NCBI GenBank assembly: GCA_030428395.1
Contig: JAUIDW010000008.1
Location: forward strand, 1-44,631
Source: a bacterium
Lineage (GTDB): Bacteria; Planctomycetota; UBA1135; GCA-002686595
Reading direction: 5' to 3'
Length of the DNA: 44,631 bases
Shown in pieces: positions 24,024 through 33,058 of this stretch (the first letter of the stretch is position 1; the number at the start of each line of letters is the position of its first letter). The notes beneath the pieces are model-generated. The model was not told where the DNA came from. It worked only from the letters and a program-made list of their open reading frames with translations, and ran no database searches. A program made the position numbers and the translations under genes.

Positions 24024-25001
24024 TCAGGTCGTCAGCCGGCGCAGGGTCTTCACGATCATCGCCCGGGCGAGCGGCACCTTGTAGCCGTTGTGCTCGAGCG
24101 GCTCGGCGCCGCGCACCATCTCGCGCCCGGCCGCGGTCCAGGCCGACTCGTCGCGCAGGGGGCCCAGCAGCGCCTGCTCGGCCTTCGCGACGCGCCACGG
24201 GATCGGCGCCACGCCGCCCATGCAGAGGCGCGCCTCGACCACGCGGCCCGCGTCCACGCGCAGGGCCGCCGCCACGGACGCCAGGGCCCAGTCGTAGGAG
24301 TCGCGCTCGCGGAACTTCTCGTACCCGCTGCGCCAGGTCCCGCGCAGGGCGGGGACGCGCACGCGCGTGACGATCTCGCCGGGCTCGAGCACGTTCTCCT
24401 TCAGCACGTCGCCCTCCGAGGGCAGCGTGAAGAAGTCGGCCACGGGCACGCGGCGCTCGCCGCCGGGGCCGCGCAGCTCGAGCTCGGCGTCGAGCACGCG
24501 CAGGGCCGGCGCCACGTCGGAAGGGTGCACGATGTAGGACGGCCCCCCGCCGAGGATGGCGTTGTACTTGCTCTTCCCGGCGTACGAGAAGCACTCGGTC
24601 CCGCCGCGCTTCAGGCACGGGGTGTCCTCGGTGCGGTAGTACCAGCAGCGCGGCCGCTGGCACAGGTTGCCGCCGACCGTGCCCGCGTTGCGGATCTGGA
24701 CGCTGCCGACCGAGGCGGCGGCCTCCGCCAGCACCGGGAAGCGCTCGCGCACGCGCGGGTCCTCCTCGAGCGCCGTCAGGGTGACCAGGGCGCCGACGGT
24801 GAGGTTGCCCTCGCCGTCCACGTCGATGCCGTCGAGGCCCTCGAGGCGCTTCAGGTCGACGACCCGCTCGGGGTCGGCCAGGTGCTCCTTCAGCTCGCCC
24901 AGGAGGTCCTGCCCGCCGGCGAGCGGCATGGCGCCGCCCGCGGCCAGCTCGGTCACCGCCTGGTCGAGGGTGCGCGGTCGGACCAGCTCGAAGGACTTCA
25001 C
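24024..25001 (-). CDS. FAD-binding subunit of a PaoABC-like molybdenum aldehyde oxidoreductase
   Basis: A 325-residue medium subunit of the xanthine oxidase family. FAD contacts: LAGGQDLLGELK near residue 28 and VGSVQIRNAGTVGGNL at residues 98-113. Between these and the C-terminal CO-dehydrogenase-flavoprotein domain is an insertion with Cys114, Cys119, Cys129 and Cys137 (CQRPRCWYYRTEDTPC), as in E. coli PaoB, where it carries a [4Fe-4S] cluster. The GTG start at 25001 overlaps the molybdopterin subunit stop (GTGA). It passes electrons from the small Fe-S subunit to its final acceptor. Confidence 0.9.
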   Translation of the reverse strand: MKSFELVRPRTLDQAVTELAAGGAMPLAGGQDLLGELKEHLADPERVVDLKRLEGLDGIDVDGEGNLTVGALVTLTALEEDPRVRERFPVLAEAAASVGSVQIRNAGTVGGNLCQRPRCWYYRTEDTPCLKRGGTECFSYAGKSKYNAILGGGPSYIVHPSDVAPALRVLDAELELRGPGGERRVPVADFFTLPSEGDVLKENVLEPGEIVTRVRVPALRGTWRSGYEKFRERDSYDWALASVAAALRVDAGRVVEARLCMGGVAPIPWRVAKAEQALLGPLRDESAWTAAGREMVRGAEPLEHNGYKVPLARAMIVKTLRRLTT

Positions 25002-27268
25002 GCCTCACCTCCCGCCCAGGTTCCGTTGGCCACCAGGCCGTCCAGGATCTTGTCGCACGACAGCGGCATCGACCGCAGCCGCACCCCGCACGCGTTGAAG
25101 ATCGCGTTCGCGATCGCGGAGTGCGTCGGGATGATCGGCGGCTCGCCGATGCCGATCGGGCCGCGCGTGTCCTCGTCGTCGATCATGGCGACGATCTCGG
25201 GGATGTCGGCGCAGCCCGCGATCTTGTAGTCGCCCAGGCACGCGTTCAGCATCACCCCGAGGTCGGGGTCGACGACGCGCTCCTCGAAGAGCCCGTAGCT
25301 GAGGGCCTCGACGATCGCGCCGTTGATCTGGCTGCGCACCGCCAGGCGGTTCAGCGGCAGTCCGCAGTCCTGCATGCAGGCGATCTTCTCCAGCTTCACC
25401 TGGCCGGTCAGGGTGTCGACCTGGACGCGCGCCGCCTGCGCCCCGTGGACGCCGGCGTCGGTCAGGGACGCCACCCACTCGCCGGTGGTCGTCAGCCCGT
25501 CCGCGCCCAGGGCGCTGCAGGCCTCGGCCCAGCCCAGGCGCTCGTCGGGGCGCTCCAGGTGGATCACCTGGCCGCGGTGCAGCGCGAGCCGCGCCGGGTC
25601 GGCGCCCAGCACCTCGGCCACGCGCGCCAGCACGGCGACGCGCGCCTTGTGGGCCGCGTCCTTCACCGCCGGCGCCAGGCACGGCACGGTCGTGCTGCCG
25701 CCGGAGCCGTTGGCCGCGCCGTAGGAGCTGTGCCCGATGCGCGCCTCGACCGCGTCGAGGGGCAGGGCCAGCTCCTCGGCCACGATCGCCGCCACGTACG
25801 TGCGCGTGCCGGTGCCCAGGTCCTGCGTCCCGGAGAGCACCGTGACCGCGCCGTCGGGCCCGATGCGCACGGTCACGACGCAGGCGGGCCGGCCGCGGGT
25901 GCCCCACGTCGACACGCCGAAGCCGATGCCGGTCTTCACCTCGGAGTCCGACGTGTCCGGGCCGACCTTGTTCGGGTGGTCGGCCCAGCCGACGGCCTCG
26001 GCGACCGCGTCGAGCTGGCGGTGGTACACCAGGCTCGCCAGGTTGCGCTTGCGGAACTCGAGGCCGTCGATGCCGAGCTGGTGGGCCAGCTCGTCGACGG
26101 TCGACTCCATCGCGAACGAGGCCTGCGGGTGGCCCGGCGCGCGCATGGCGCGGTTCGAGTCGAGGTTCGTCAGCACCGAGCGGATCCGCAGGTGGCTCGT
26201 CTCGACGTCGTAGACGTACGGCAGCCCGGGGTGCGAGCCGCGGCCGATCCCGCCGAGCTTGTCGACCTCGGAGACCATCGCGCGCAGCTTGCCGTCGGCG
26301 GTGGCGCCGGCCCGCACGGTCTGGTGCGTGCCGGAGCGGTTGCCGGCCAACAGGAACTCGTCGCGGCGCGTGAGCATCATGTGGACGGGCGCGCCCAGCT
26401 CGCGGGAGAGCTCGCAGGCCATGCGCCCCTCGATCCCGGTCGGGAACTTCGAGCCGAAGCCGCCGCCCATGTACTCGACGACCGACTCGACCTGGGAGCC
26501 CTCGAGGCCCAGGCGCTCGGGCAGCCGCTCGCGGTGCACGACGTGGGTCCACTGGGTCGAGGCGTAGATCGTGGCCTCGTCGCCGCCGCGGTAGTCCACC
26601 ACGACGCCGTGGGTCTCGAGGCACACGTGGTGCTGGACGGGGACCTCGTAGGTCGCCTCGACGGTGGCGTCGCAGGTGGCCAGCGCCGCCTCCGCCGCGT
26701 CCAGGTCGCCGTCGGTGCGCACGTCGGCGACGTTGCCGTCGCGCCCGACCGGCGCGGCGTCCTCCGCCAGGGCCTGGTCGCGCGTGACGGCCCAGGGCAG
26801 CTCCTCGAACCGGACCGCCAGGGCGCGCACGGCGTCCTCGGCGAGCTCGGGGGTGTCCGCGGCGACCGCGGCGACGGGCTGCCCCAGGTAGCGCGTCTCG
26901 CCGTCGTCGATCGTCAGCACCACGCGCACGCCCGGCAGGGCGGTCGCGGAGTCGACGTCGACGGTGCAGCGCGCCGCCGGGTACGGGCAGCGCACCAGGC
27001 GGCCGTACTTCATCCCGGGCAGGCGCACATCGTGGGTGTAGCGCGCGCGGCCGGTGACCTTGGCCGGGCCGTCGACGCGGCGCAGGTCGCTGTCCAGCAG
27101 GCGCAGGTCCTCGCGGGCCTGCCAGCGGGGCGCGTCGTCCGACGCGGCGACCTCGATCCACTCCTCGACGACCTCGCCGTCGACGACCTTGGTGACCTTG
27201 ATGCGTTCGCGCGGCGCCTCGCCCTCCTGGAGGGCGGCGGCGGCGGCCGTGCGGGGCGTGGAGCTCAT
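24998..27268 (-). CDS. Molybdopterin-binding catalytic subunit, aldehyde oxidoreductase/xanthine dehydrogenase family
   Basis: A 756-residue large subunit. Family marks: VTGRARYTHDVRLPGMKYG near residue 70, the cofactor loop YMGGGFGSKF, RAMRAPGHPQASFAMES (the substrate-pocket Arg and neighbours), LGTGTRTYVA, GANGSGGSTT and the catalytic Glu in PIGIGEPP near the C-terminus. The first ~50 residues (RIKVTKVVDGEVVEEWIEVA) form an extra N-terminal arm. The ATG at 27268 overlaps the Fe-S subunit stop (ATGA). There is no own signal peptide; export could occur piggy-back with the Tat-bearing small subunit, as in PaoABC. The substrate is probably an aromatic or other aldehyde, not determinable here. 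Confidence 0.92.
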   Translation of the reverse strand: MSSTPRTAAAAALQEGEAPRERIKVTKVVDGEVVEEWIEVAASDDAPRWQAREDLRLLDSDLRRVDGPAKVTGRARYTHDVRLPGMKYGRLVRCPYPAARCTVDVDSATALPGVRVVLTIDDGETRYLGQPVAAVAADTPELAEDAVRALAVRFEELPWAVTRDQALAEDAAPVGRDGNVADVRTDGDLDAAEAALATCDATVEATYEVPVQHHVCLETHGVVVDYRGGDEATIYASTQWTHVVHRERLPERLGLEGSQVESVVEYMGGGFGSKFPTGIEGRMACELSRELGAPVHMMLTRRDEFLLAGNRSGTHQTVRAGATADGKLRAMVSEVDKLGGIGRGSHPGLPYVYDVETSHLRIRSVLTNLDSNRAMRAPGHPQASFAMESTVDELAHQLGIDGLEFRKRNLASLVYHRQLDAVAEAVGWADHPNKVGPDTSDSEVKTGIGFGVSTWGTRGRPACVVTVRIGPDGAVTVLSGTQDLGTGTRTYVAAIVAEELALPLDAVEARIGHSSYGAANGSGGSTTVPCLAPAVKDAAHKARVAVLARVAEVLGADPARLALHRGQVIHLERPDERLGWAEACSALGADGLTTTGEWVASLTDAGVHGAQAARVQVDTLTGQVKLEKIACMQDCGLPLNRLAVRSQINGAIVEALSYGLFEERVVDPDLGVMLNACLGDYKIAGCADIPEIVAMIDDEDTRGPIGIGEPPIIPTHSAIANAIFNACGVRLRSMPLSCDKILDGLVANGTWAGGEA

Positions 27269-27897
27269 CGTCCCCCCTCCCGCAGGCGGCGGCCGGCCTC
27301 GGCCACGGCCTCGAAGATGTGCGGCTGCGTGCCGCAGCGGCAGAAGTTGCCCGACAGGGCGCGGCGTACCTCCTCGGCGTCGGCGTCCGGCTTGCGCTCG
27401 AGCAGGCCGGTGGCGGACATGAGGAAGCCGGGCGTGCAGAAGCCGCACATCAGCCCGTCCTTCTCGCAGAACGCCTCCTGGACCGGCGACAGGCCGTCGC
27501 CGTCCGCCAGGCCCTCGACGGTGCGGATCTCGCGCCCGACCACGTCGGCGGCGAGCAGCATGCAGGCGTACATCGGACGCCCGTCCACCAGCACGGTGCA
27601 GGCCCCGCAGGCGCCCTCGCCGCAGACGAGCTTGGTGCCCGTGAGCGGCGGGTCCACGCGGTGGCGCAGCGCGTCCAGCAGCGTCGTGCGCGGCTCGACG
27701 GTCGCGGGCAGCGTCCCGCCGTTGACGCGCAGCTCGACCTCCTCGGGCCCGCGCATGCGCTGGACCTCGGAGGCCGGGTCCTGGGCCGCGTGCACGGCCT
27801 CGGTCAGGCTGGACGCGGCGGCGACGCCGCCCGCGCCCTGGAGGAACGCCCGGCGGGAGAACCCCCGCCGCTCCTCCTCGACTCTTCGTTCCGTCAT
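27265..27897 (-). CDS. Tat-exported 2Fe-2S subunit of the aldehyde oxidoreductase
   Basis: A 210-residue small subunit. The N-terminus holds a twin-arginine signal (SRRAFLQGAGGVAAA, Arg15-Arg16), pointing to a periplasmic complex. The plant-type [2Fe-2S] cluster is ligated by Cys92, Cys97, Cys100 and Cys112 (CGEGACGAC). The helical-domain cluster uses Cys151, Cys154, Cys186 and Cys188 (CGFCTPG, NFCRCG). Leader and start: ATG at 27897 with GAGGAG about 8 bases upstream. It is the first gene of the three-subunit operon, in the order Fe-S, Mo, FAD; E. coli paoABC has Fe-S, FAD, Mo, so the last two are swapped. Confidence 0.93.
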   Translation of the reverse strand: MTERRVEEERRGFSRRAFLQGAGGVAAASSLTEAVHAAQDPASEVQRMRGPEEVELRVNGGTLPATVEPRTTLLDALRHRVDPPLTGTKLVCGEGACGACTVLVDGRPMYACMLLAADVVGREIRTVEGLADGDGLSPVQEAFCEKDGLMCGFCTPGFLMSATGLLERKPDADAEEVRRALSGNFCRCGTQPHIFEAVAEAGRRLREGGR

Positions 27898-27939
27898 GCG
27901 TGGGGCTCCTCGTGGCCGTCGGCGGCCTGGACGACCCGG

Positions 27940-27945
27940 ATTGTA
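27940..27945 (-). promoter_or_regulatory. -10 element (TACAAT) for the aldehyde oxidoreductase operon
   Basis: TACAAT on the minus strand lies about 42 bases before the ATG at 27897, leaving a leader of about 36 bases that contains the GAGGAG Shine-Dalgarno. This conventional arrangement contrasts with the leaderless geometry at several other genes here. No clear -35. Confidence 0.5.
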
Positions 27946-28056
27946 GGCGCGCGTGCCCCCCGCGCGAGCGCCGCGCACGTTCGGGCCAGGAAAAGCCTCC
28001 GCGCCCCGTTCCCGCCCGGCCCGCGCGCCCGGTCCACGGGGTCCGCCGCGCCCGGG

Positions 28057-29295
28057 CTACGGGGCGCCGTACGCGGCTCGCAGGGCCTCCCAGTCGACCG
28101 CGCCCGCGCGCGGCAGCCGGGGGAGCTCCACGTCGACCGCCTCGACGTACTTCTGCATCGCGCCGGTGTTGAACACGACGACTCGCTCGTCGCGGCCGAC
28201 CGCGCCCTCCTCGACCAGGCGCTCGAGCACGTCGAGGCAGGCGGCGGTCTCGGGGCAGACCGAGATCCCCTCGGCCGCGCAGGCGCGCCGGGTCCAGGCG
28301 GTCAGGCGGTCCTCGCGCGCGGCGCAGGCGCGGCCGCCGGAGGCGCGCACCGCGTCCAGGATCATGAAGTCGCCCAGGGGCGTGGGCACGCGCAGGCCGC
28401 TGGCGACGGTGTGCGGGTCGGCGGGCGGCTCGGAGAAGCGCGCGCCGGCCTCGAAGGCGTCCACGACCGGCGCGCAGCCCTCGGACTGGCACGCGACCAT
28501 GCGCGGCAGCCCCTCGCCGCGCAGCCAGCCCAGCTCGCGCAGCTCGGCGAAGGCCTTCCACATGCCGATCAGGCCCGTGCCGCCGCCGGTCGGGTACAGG
28601 ATCACGTCGGGCAGCTCCCAGCCGAGCTGCTCGGCGAGCTCCAGGCCCATCGTCTTCTTGCCCTCGATGCGGTAGGGCTCCTTGAGGGTCGAGACGTCGA
28701 ACCAGCCCATCGCCCCGGCCCCCTCGCGCACGAGGCGGCCGCAGTCGGAGATCAGCCCGTCCACCAGGAACACCCGCGCCCCCAGGGCGGCCGCCTCGAC
28801 GCGGTTCACGACCGGGGTGTCCGCGGGCATCAGGACCCAGGCCTCCAGGCCCGCCCGCGCGGCGTAGGCGGCCAGGGCCCCGCCGGCGTTCCCGGCCGTC
28901 GGGATGGCCAGCCGGCGCGCGCCCAGCTCGCGGGCGCGGGCGACCGCCATCACCAGGCCGCGGGCCTTGAAGCTGCCCGTCGGCAGGCGGGACTCGTCCT
29001 TGATCCAGAGGCGCGCGAGCCCCAGCTGCTCCCCCAACCGCGGGCAGGGCAGCAGCGGCGTGGTCGTCTCGCCCAGCGTGGGGGCCGCCGCCACGTCCTC
29101 GACCGGCAGCAGCTCGGCGTAGCGCCACAGCGTCGGCGCGCGCCGCGCCACGTCCGCCGGCGCGACGGCCGCGCGGATCGCGTCCAGGTCGTAGCGCACC
29201 CAGAGCGGCCGCCCCTCGTGGACCGTCTGGAGGCGGTCGTGCGGGAGGCGCGTCCCGTCCAGCGCCGACTCCAGGCCGGTCACGAACGACGCCAT
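28057..29295 (-). CDS. Threonine synthase-like PLP enzyme
   Basis: A 412-residue fold-type II PLP enzyme. The Schiff-base lysine is Lys110 in LPTGSFKARG; IPTAGNAGGALAAYAARAGL forms the substrate/cofactor loop and YPTGGGTGLIGMWKAF the phosphate-binding Gly loop. The N-terminus (EGRPLWVRYDLDAIR, LGETTTPLL) fits bacterial threonine synthases that convert O-phosphohomoserine to threonine. Diaminopropionate ammonia-lyase or another threonine synthase paralogue is less likely. The ATG at 29295 follows a TATCCT hexamer by 8 bases. It is apparently monocistronic, and no other threonine genes are nearby. Confidence 0.85.
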   Translation of the reverse strand: MASFVTGLESALDGTRLPHDRLQTVHEGRPLWVRYDLDAIRAAVAPADVARRAPTLWRYAELLPVEDVAAAPTLGETTTPLLPCPRLGEQLGLARLWIKDESRLPTGSFKARGLVMAVARARELGARRLAIPTAGNAGGALAAYAARAGLEAWVLMPADTPVVNRVEAAALGARVFLVDGLISDCGRLVREGAGAMGWFDVSTLKEPYRIEGKKTMGLELAEQLGWELPDVILYPTGGGTGLIGMWKAFAELRELGWLRGEGLPRMVACQSEGCAPVVDAFEAGARFSEPPADPHTVASGLRVPTPLGDFMILDAVRASGGRACAAREDRLTAWTRRACAAEGISVCPETAACLDVLERLVEEGAVGRDERVVVFNTGAMQKYVEAVDVELPRLPRAGAVDWEALRAAYGAP

Positions 29296-29303
29296 GGCCG
29301 CGG

Positions 29304-29309
29304 AGGATA
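29304..29309 (-). promoter_or_regulatory. Candidate -10 (TATCCT), near-leaderless, for the threonine synthase-like gene
   Basis: TATCCT (minus strand, 29309-29304) ends 8 bases before the ATG at 29295. The spacer is GC only, with no Shine-Dalgarno. Confidence 0.4.
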
Positions 29310-29559
29310 CGCGACCGCGGCGGCCGCCACGAGGCTCGCGGCGGCGCGCTCCGCTCGCGCCCGCACCGGCGCGTCCCCGGCTCCTCCGCGCGCGCTCCAC
29401 GCGTTCTCCACCCCTTCTCCACCGGTTGCCCACAGGCGGATTTTCGCTGGCGCGGGAACGGGTCCGACCGCTACAACGTCCCGCCCGCCGCGCCGCGTCG
29501 GGCGGAGCGGTGAGAGGTGCTCGCGAAAGGGTCGAGCGCCAGGGCGAACGAGGGCTGCG

Positions 29560-31623
29560 ATGGAGCTGAACGCGCTTGGCTGGACGATGCTCTTCACCGG
29601 CTCCGGCATGCTCGGTGCCGGGGCGGGGTGGTGGCTGCGCAGCCTCGCGCGCCGCACCGACCGCGCGGTGCAGGACGAGCTCTGGTCGCGCAAGCTCGGC
29701 GTGCTCCAGAAGGACCTGGAGACGGCCCAGGACGCGCTGAACCAGAACGCGGTCCAGAGCTCCGACCTGAAGCGCCGCCTGGAGGAGAGCGCGACGCTCA
29801 CGGCGCGCTACAAGGAGGGCATCGACCAGGCCGAGAAGCGCGTGAAGATGCTCGAGGCCACCGTGGCCGAGCGCAACCGCGGCCTGGAGGGCCTGCGCGC
29901 GGAATCGCGCGAGCTGGACGACCGGCTGCGGTCGGCCCAGAGCGAGCTGGCCGAGGTCGAGGGTCAGCGCTCGACGCTCGCCGGCGAGCTCGCCAACCTG
30001 CGCCAGCTGCTGGCCGACCGCGAGGTGCTCGTGAAGGACCTCGACGGCCAGGTGAAGGCGCTGCGCCTCGAGCAGTCCGAGGTCGAGGAGCGCGACGCGC
30101 GCATCACGCAGCTCGAGGAGGAGCGCGACGCGATCCTGCAGCGCAAGGACGAGAAGCTCGCGCACCTCGAGGAGCGCCTGCGCGGCCTGGAGCCGTTCCC
30201 CGACCTGCTCGAGCAGCGCAACGAGCAGCTCGACGCCTGGGAGGAGAAGTACCGCTCCCTCGGCGAGCGCAAGGACCAGGAGATCACCCACCTGCGCGGC
30301 CGCCTGGCCGAGCTGGAGGGCGCCCAGGAGCAGCTCGCCGACCGCGAGCGGCGCTTCGCGGAGCTCGAGCTGAGCTCGACGTCCAGCCTGCAGGAGCGCG
30401 AGGAGCGCATCGGCGAGCTGGAGGCGCGCGTCGCCGAGCTCGAGGCCGAGGCCGGGCGCGCGGCCGAGCTGGACATCGCGCTCGAGGGCGCCCGCCGCCG
30501 CGGCGGCTCGCTCGAGGAGACCATGGACGAGCTGCGCGCGGAGCACGCGCGCGCGCTCGCGGCGGCCGGCGAGGAGAAGGCGCGCCTGGCGGCGGAGTCG
30601 CAGGAGCGCGCCGAGGAGATCGCCGCGCTGCGCCAGCGGGCCGCCGAGCTCGAGGAGCGCCTGGCGGAGACCACCGAGTCCGGCGAGCGCGAGCGCGAGC
30701 GCCTCGAGGCCGCGCTGGCGGAGCTGCGCAGCGGCGCCGAGCAGGACCTCGGGTCCGCGCGCTCCGAGGCCGAGCGCACCCTGGCGGCGGAGCGCGAGCG
30801 CGCCGAGAGCGAGGTCGCCGCGGAGCGCCGGCGCGCCGAGGAGGCGATCGCAGAGCGCGACGCGCGCGTCGCCGCGCTGGAGGCGCGCGTGGCGGAGCTG
30901 GAGCCGCTGGTCGGCCAGCTCGAGGAGCGCTCGGCCGAGGTCGCCGACTGGGAGCGCCGCTTCGCCGACCTCGAGGACGCGCGCCGCGCGGCCGCCGAGA
31001 AGGGCGAGAGCGAGGAGCGCGGCCGCGTGGAGCTCGCCGCGCAGCTCGCCGACGCCCAGGGCGAGGCCCGCAAGCTCACGACGCGCCTGGCGCGGGCGGA
31101 GAAGAGCCTCGCGACCCGCGAGGAGCGCCTGGAGAAGCTCAAGGCGGACCTGGCGGGGCGCAAGGACGAGCTGAAGGCCCAGAAGGAGCAGCTCGCCGCC
31201 GTGGCCAACCAGGCCAAGGCCACGCAGCTGAAGGTCGAGAAGCTGGTCGCGCGGACCGCCGAGCTGGAGGAGGCCCTGGCCGGCCGCGACGAGGAGCTGG
31301 CCGCGGCCCGGCGCGAGGTCCGCGACCGCGACGTCGTCTGCAAGCAGCTGGCCGACGCGGTGCGCGAGCACGGCGGCAAGCTCGCCGCGAAGGACCTGCA
31401 GGCCCGCGACGACCTCCAGGAGATCAACGGGATCGGCCCCGCGCTGGAGCGCAACCTGAACAAGGCCGGCTACACCGCGTTCCACCACCTGGCGACGGTG
31501 GAGAAGGACGCGCTGCCGGACCTGGCCAAGGTGCTCAAGGTCTCGCCCGACCGGATCGTCAAGGAGCGCTGGATCCAGACGGCCCGCCAGAAGCACCAGC
31601 GCAAGTACAAGCAGAAGCTCTGA
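29560..31623 (+). CDS. Membrane-anchored long coiled-coil protein with C-terminal helix-hairpin-helix domain
   Basis: A 687-residue protein. Residues ~7-26 form one membrane helix (WTMLFTGSGMLGAGAGWWL). Residues ~35-600 are almost continuous heptad-rich coiled coil dense in Glu, Arg, Ala and Leu (runs such as LEERLAETTESGERERERLE). Residues ~625-687 form a compact domain beginning DLQEINGIGPALERNLNKAG, the helix-hairpin-helix pattern 'I-x-G-I-G-P-x-x-x-x-L' seen in DNA- or protein-binding HhH modules, with a basic tail (RQKHQRKYKQK). Topology would place the rod and HhH in the cytoplasm if the N-terminus is outside. It resembles envelope/nucleoid tethers only in layout; function unknown. A TACAAC at 29472-29477 may be its -10. 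Confidence 0.8.
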   Translation: MELNALGWTMLFTGSGMLGAGAGWWLRSLARRTDRAVQDELWSRKLGVLQKDLETAQDALNQNAVQSSDLKRRLEESATLTARYKEGIDQAEKRVKMLEATVAERNRGLEGLRAESRELDDRLRSAQSELAEVEGQRSTLAGELANLRQLLADREVLVKDLDGQVKALRLEQSEVEERDARITQLEEERDAILQRKDEKLAHLEERLRGLEPFPDLLEQRNEQLDAWEEKYRSLGERKDQEITHLRGRLAELEGAQEQLADRERRFAELELSSTSSLQEREERIGELEARVAELEAEAGRAAELDIALEGARRRGGSLEETMDELRAEHARALAAAGEEKARLAAESQERAEEIAALRQRAAELEERLAETTESGERERERLEAALAELRSGAEQDLGSARSEAERTLAAERERAESEVAAERRRAEEAIAERDARVAALEARVAELEPLVGQLEERSAEVADWERRFADLEDARRAAAEKGESEERGRVELAAQLADAQGEARKLTTRLARAEKSLATREERLEKLKADLAGRKDELKAQKEQLAAVANQAKATQLKVEKLVARTAELEEALAGRDEELAAARREVRDRDVVCKQLADAVREHGGKLAAKDLQARDDLQEINGIGPALERNLNKAGYTAFHHLATVEKDALPDLAKVLKVSPDRIVKERWIQTARQKHQRKYKQKL

Positions 31624-31774
31624 GCGCGGCCCGGGCGAGGTCGCGGCCCCGCCCCGCCGACGCGCCCCGCCGTTCCACATCGGCGGACGGCGCCCGCCCG
31701 CGGGCGCAAGTGGACGGGAATCCGGCGCGGGCCGGGCGGCGGTCCGGGATAGTCTGTCAGGGTCCCCTCCCCCG

Positions 31775-33058
31775 ATGCTCCGTCGCCTGATCGTCTCCCT
31801 GGCGAGCCTGCTCGTCTTCTTCGCCCTGCTCGAGGGCGGCCTGCGCCTGGCCGGGTTTCGCCACCCGCCGCGCAAGGACCAGCTGATCGTGTGGAACGCC
31901 CACGAGGACGTGGCGCTGCGGCAGCGCGACGGGATGTTCCGGCACTCGGCCCGCCAGCTGTGGGAGCCCCGCCCGGGCAGCCAGGACTCGTGGGACGAGG
32001 GGCGCACGATCAACGCCGCCGGCTACCGCGGGCCCGAGCTGCCGCTCGAGAAGACGCCCGGGCGCCTGCGCGTCGCGACGCTGGGCGACTCCTCGACCTT
32101 CGGCATGGGCGTGCGCTACGACGAGTCGTACTCCGGCCAGCTGCCCGCGGCGCTGGCCGCGCACGGGATCGACGCCGAGGTCCTCTGCGGCGGCGTGATC
32201 GGCTTCACGATCCGCCAGGGGCTCGAGCGCTACGACGAGCTGATCCGGCCGTACGACCCCGACGTGGTCGTGTGCGCGTTCGGCGCGGTGAACGAGCACC
32301 TGCCGGCGGTGGGCGGGCTACCCGACGAGGAGAAGATCGGCGTCAACGAGGCCTACCGCAGCGAGGCGGCGCGGTTCTACCGCCGCATGCGCAAGCAGGT
32401 GCGCGCGCTGCACCTGTTCGCCTGGGTCGGCGACCGGCTGCAGGCGGAGAGCGAGGAGCAGCGCGTCGCCCGCCTGCGCGAGGAGAAGCGCCTGCACGAG
32501 CTGAACAAGCGCGTCGGCGAGGCGGACTGGGAGGGCCAGCGCCGCGTCTCCCTGGACGAGTTCACGGCCAACCTCGAGCGCCTGCGCCAGCGCGTCGAGG
32601 CGGACGGCGCGACCCTGGTGGTCGTCTCGATGCCGCGCCACCCCGACTGCGAGCGCGACGCCCCGGTGCTCCCGCTCTACAACGCCGCCGTGCGGGACTT
32701 CGCCGGCGAGCACGACGTGCCGCTGCTCAGCGCGCGCGGGCTGATCCGCAAGCAGCTCGCCCAGGGCGCCACCTGGGAGGAGCTCTTCGTCGACTTCTAC
32801 CACCCCTCCCCGCGCGGGCACGCGCTGCTGGCGGACAAGCTCGCGAACGTCATCGCGCGCGCGCTGGCGGGCTCGCCGGGCGACGGGCCGGCGCAGGGGG
32901 ACGGCCGCGAGCCGCGGGCCGGGAGCGCCCCGGGCGACGGAACGGAAGACGAGGCGGACGGCGCGAACGCCGACGGGACCCCGGGCGGGCACCCGGGGCC
33001 GGGGCAGGACGAGGCGGGCGGCGAGGCCGACGGCCCGCCCGCGCGGGACGGCCGCTAG
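31775..33058 (+). CDS. Membrane-anchored SGNH/GDSL hydrolase
   Basis: A 427-residue protein with an N-terminal hydrophobic helix (VSLASLLVFFALLEGGLRL). Block I has nucleophile Ser106 in LGDSSTFGMG; block III is AFGAVNEH (Gly and Asn of the oxyanion hole); block V is DFYHPSPRGHALL (catalytic Asp and His). This is the pattern of esterases and acetyl hydrolases acting on lipids or polysaccharides outside the membrane. The last ~60 residues are low-complexity, Gly/Asp/Glu-rich (GDGTEDEADGANADGTPG). A TAGTCT at 31750-31755 may be the -10; no Shine-Dalgarno. Its TAG stop shares the palindrome CTAG with the convergent htpG stop. Substrate unknown. Confidence 0.87.
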   Translation: MLRRLIVSLASLLVFFALLEGGLRLAGFRHPPRKDQLIVWNAHEDVALRQRDGMFRHSARQLWEPRPGSQDSWDEGRTINAAGYRGPELPLEKTPGRLRVATLGDSSTFGMGVRYDESYSGQLPAALAAHGIDAEVLCGGVIGFTIRQGLERYDELIRPYDPDVVVCAFGAVNEHLPAVGGLPDEEKIGVNEAYRSEAARFYRRMRKQVRALHLFAWVGDRLQAESEEQRVARLREEKRLHELNKRVGEADWEGQRRVSLDEFTANLERLRQRVEADGATLVVVSMPRHPDCERDAPVLPLYNAAVRDFAGEHDVPLLSARGLIRKQLAQGATWEELFVDFYHPSPRGHALLADKLANVIARALAGSPGDGPAQGDGREPRAGSAPGDGTEDEADGANADGTPGGHPGPGQDEAGGEADGPPARDGR

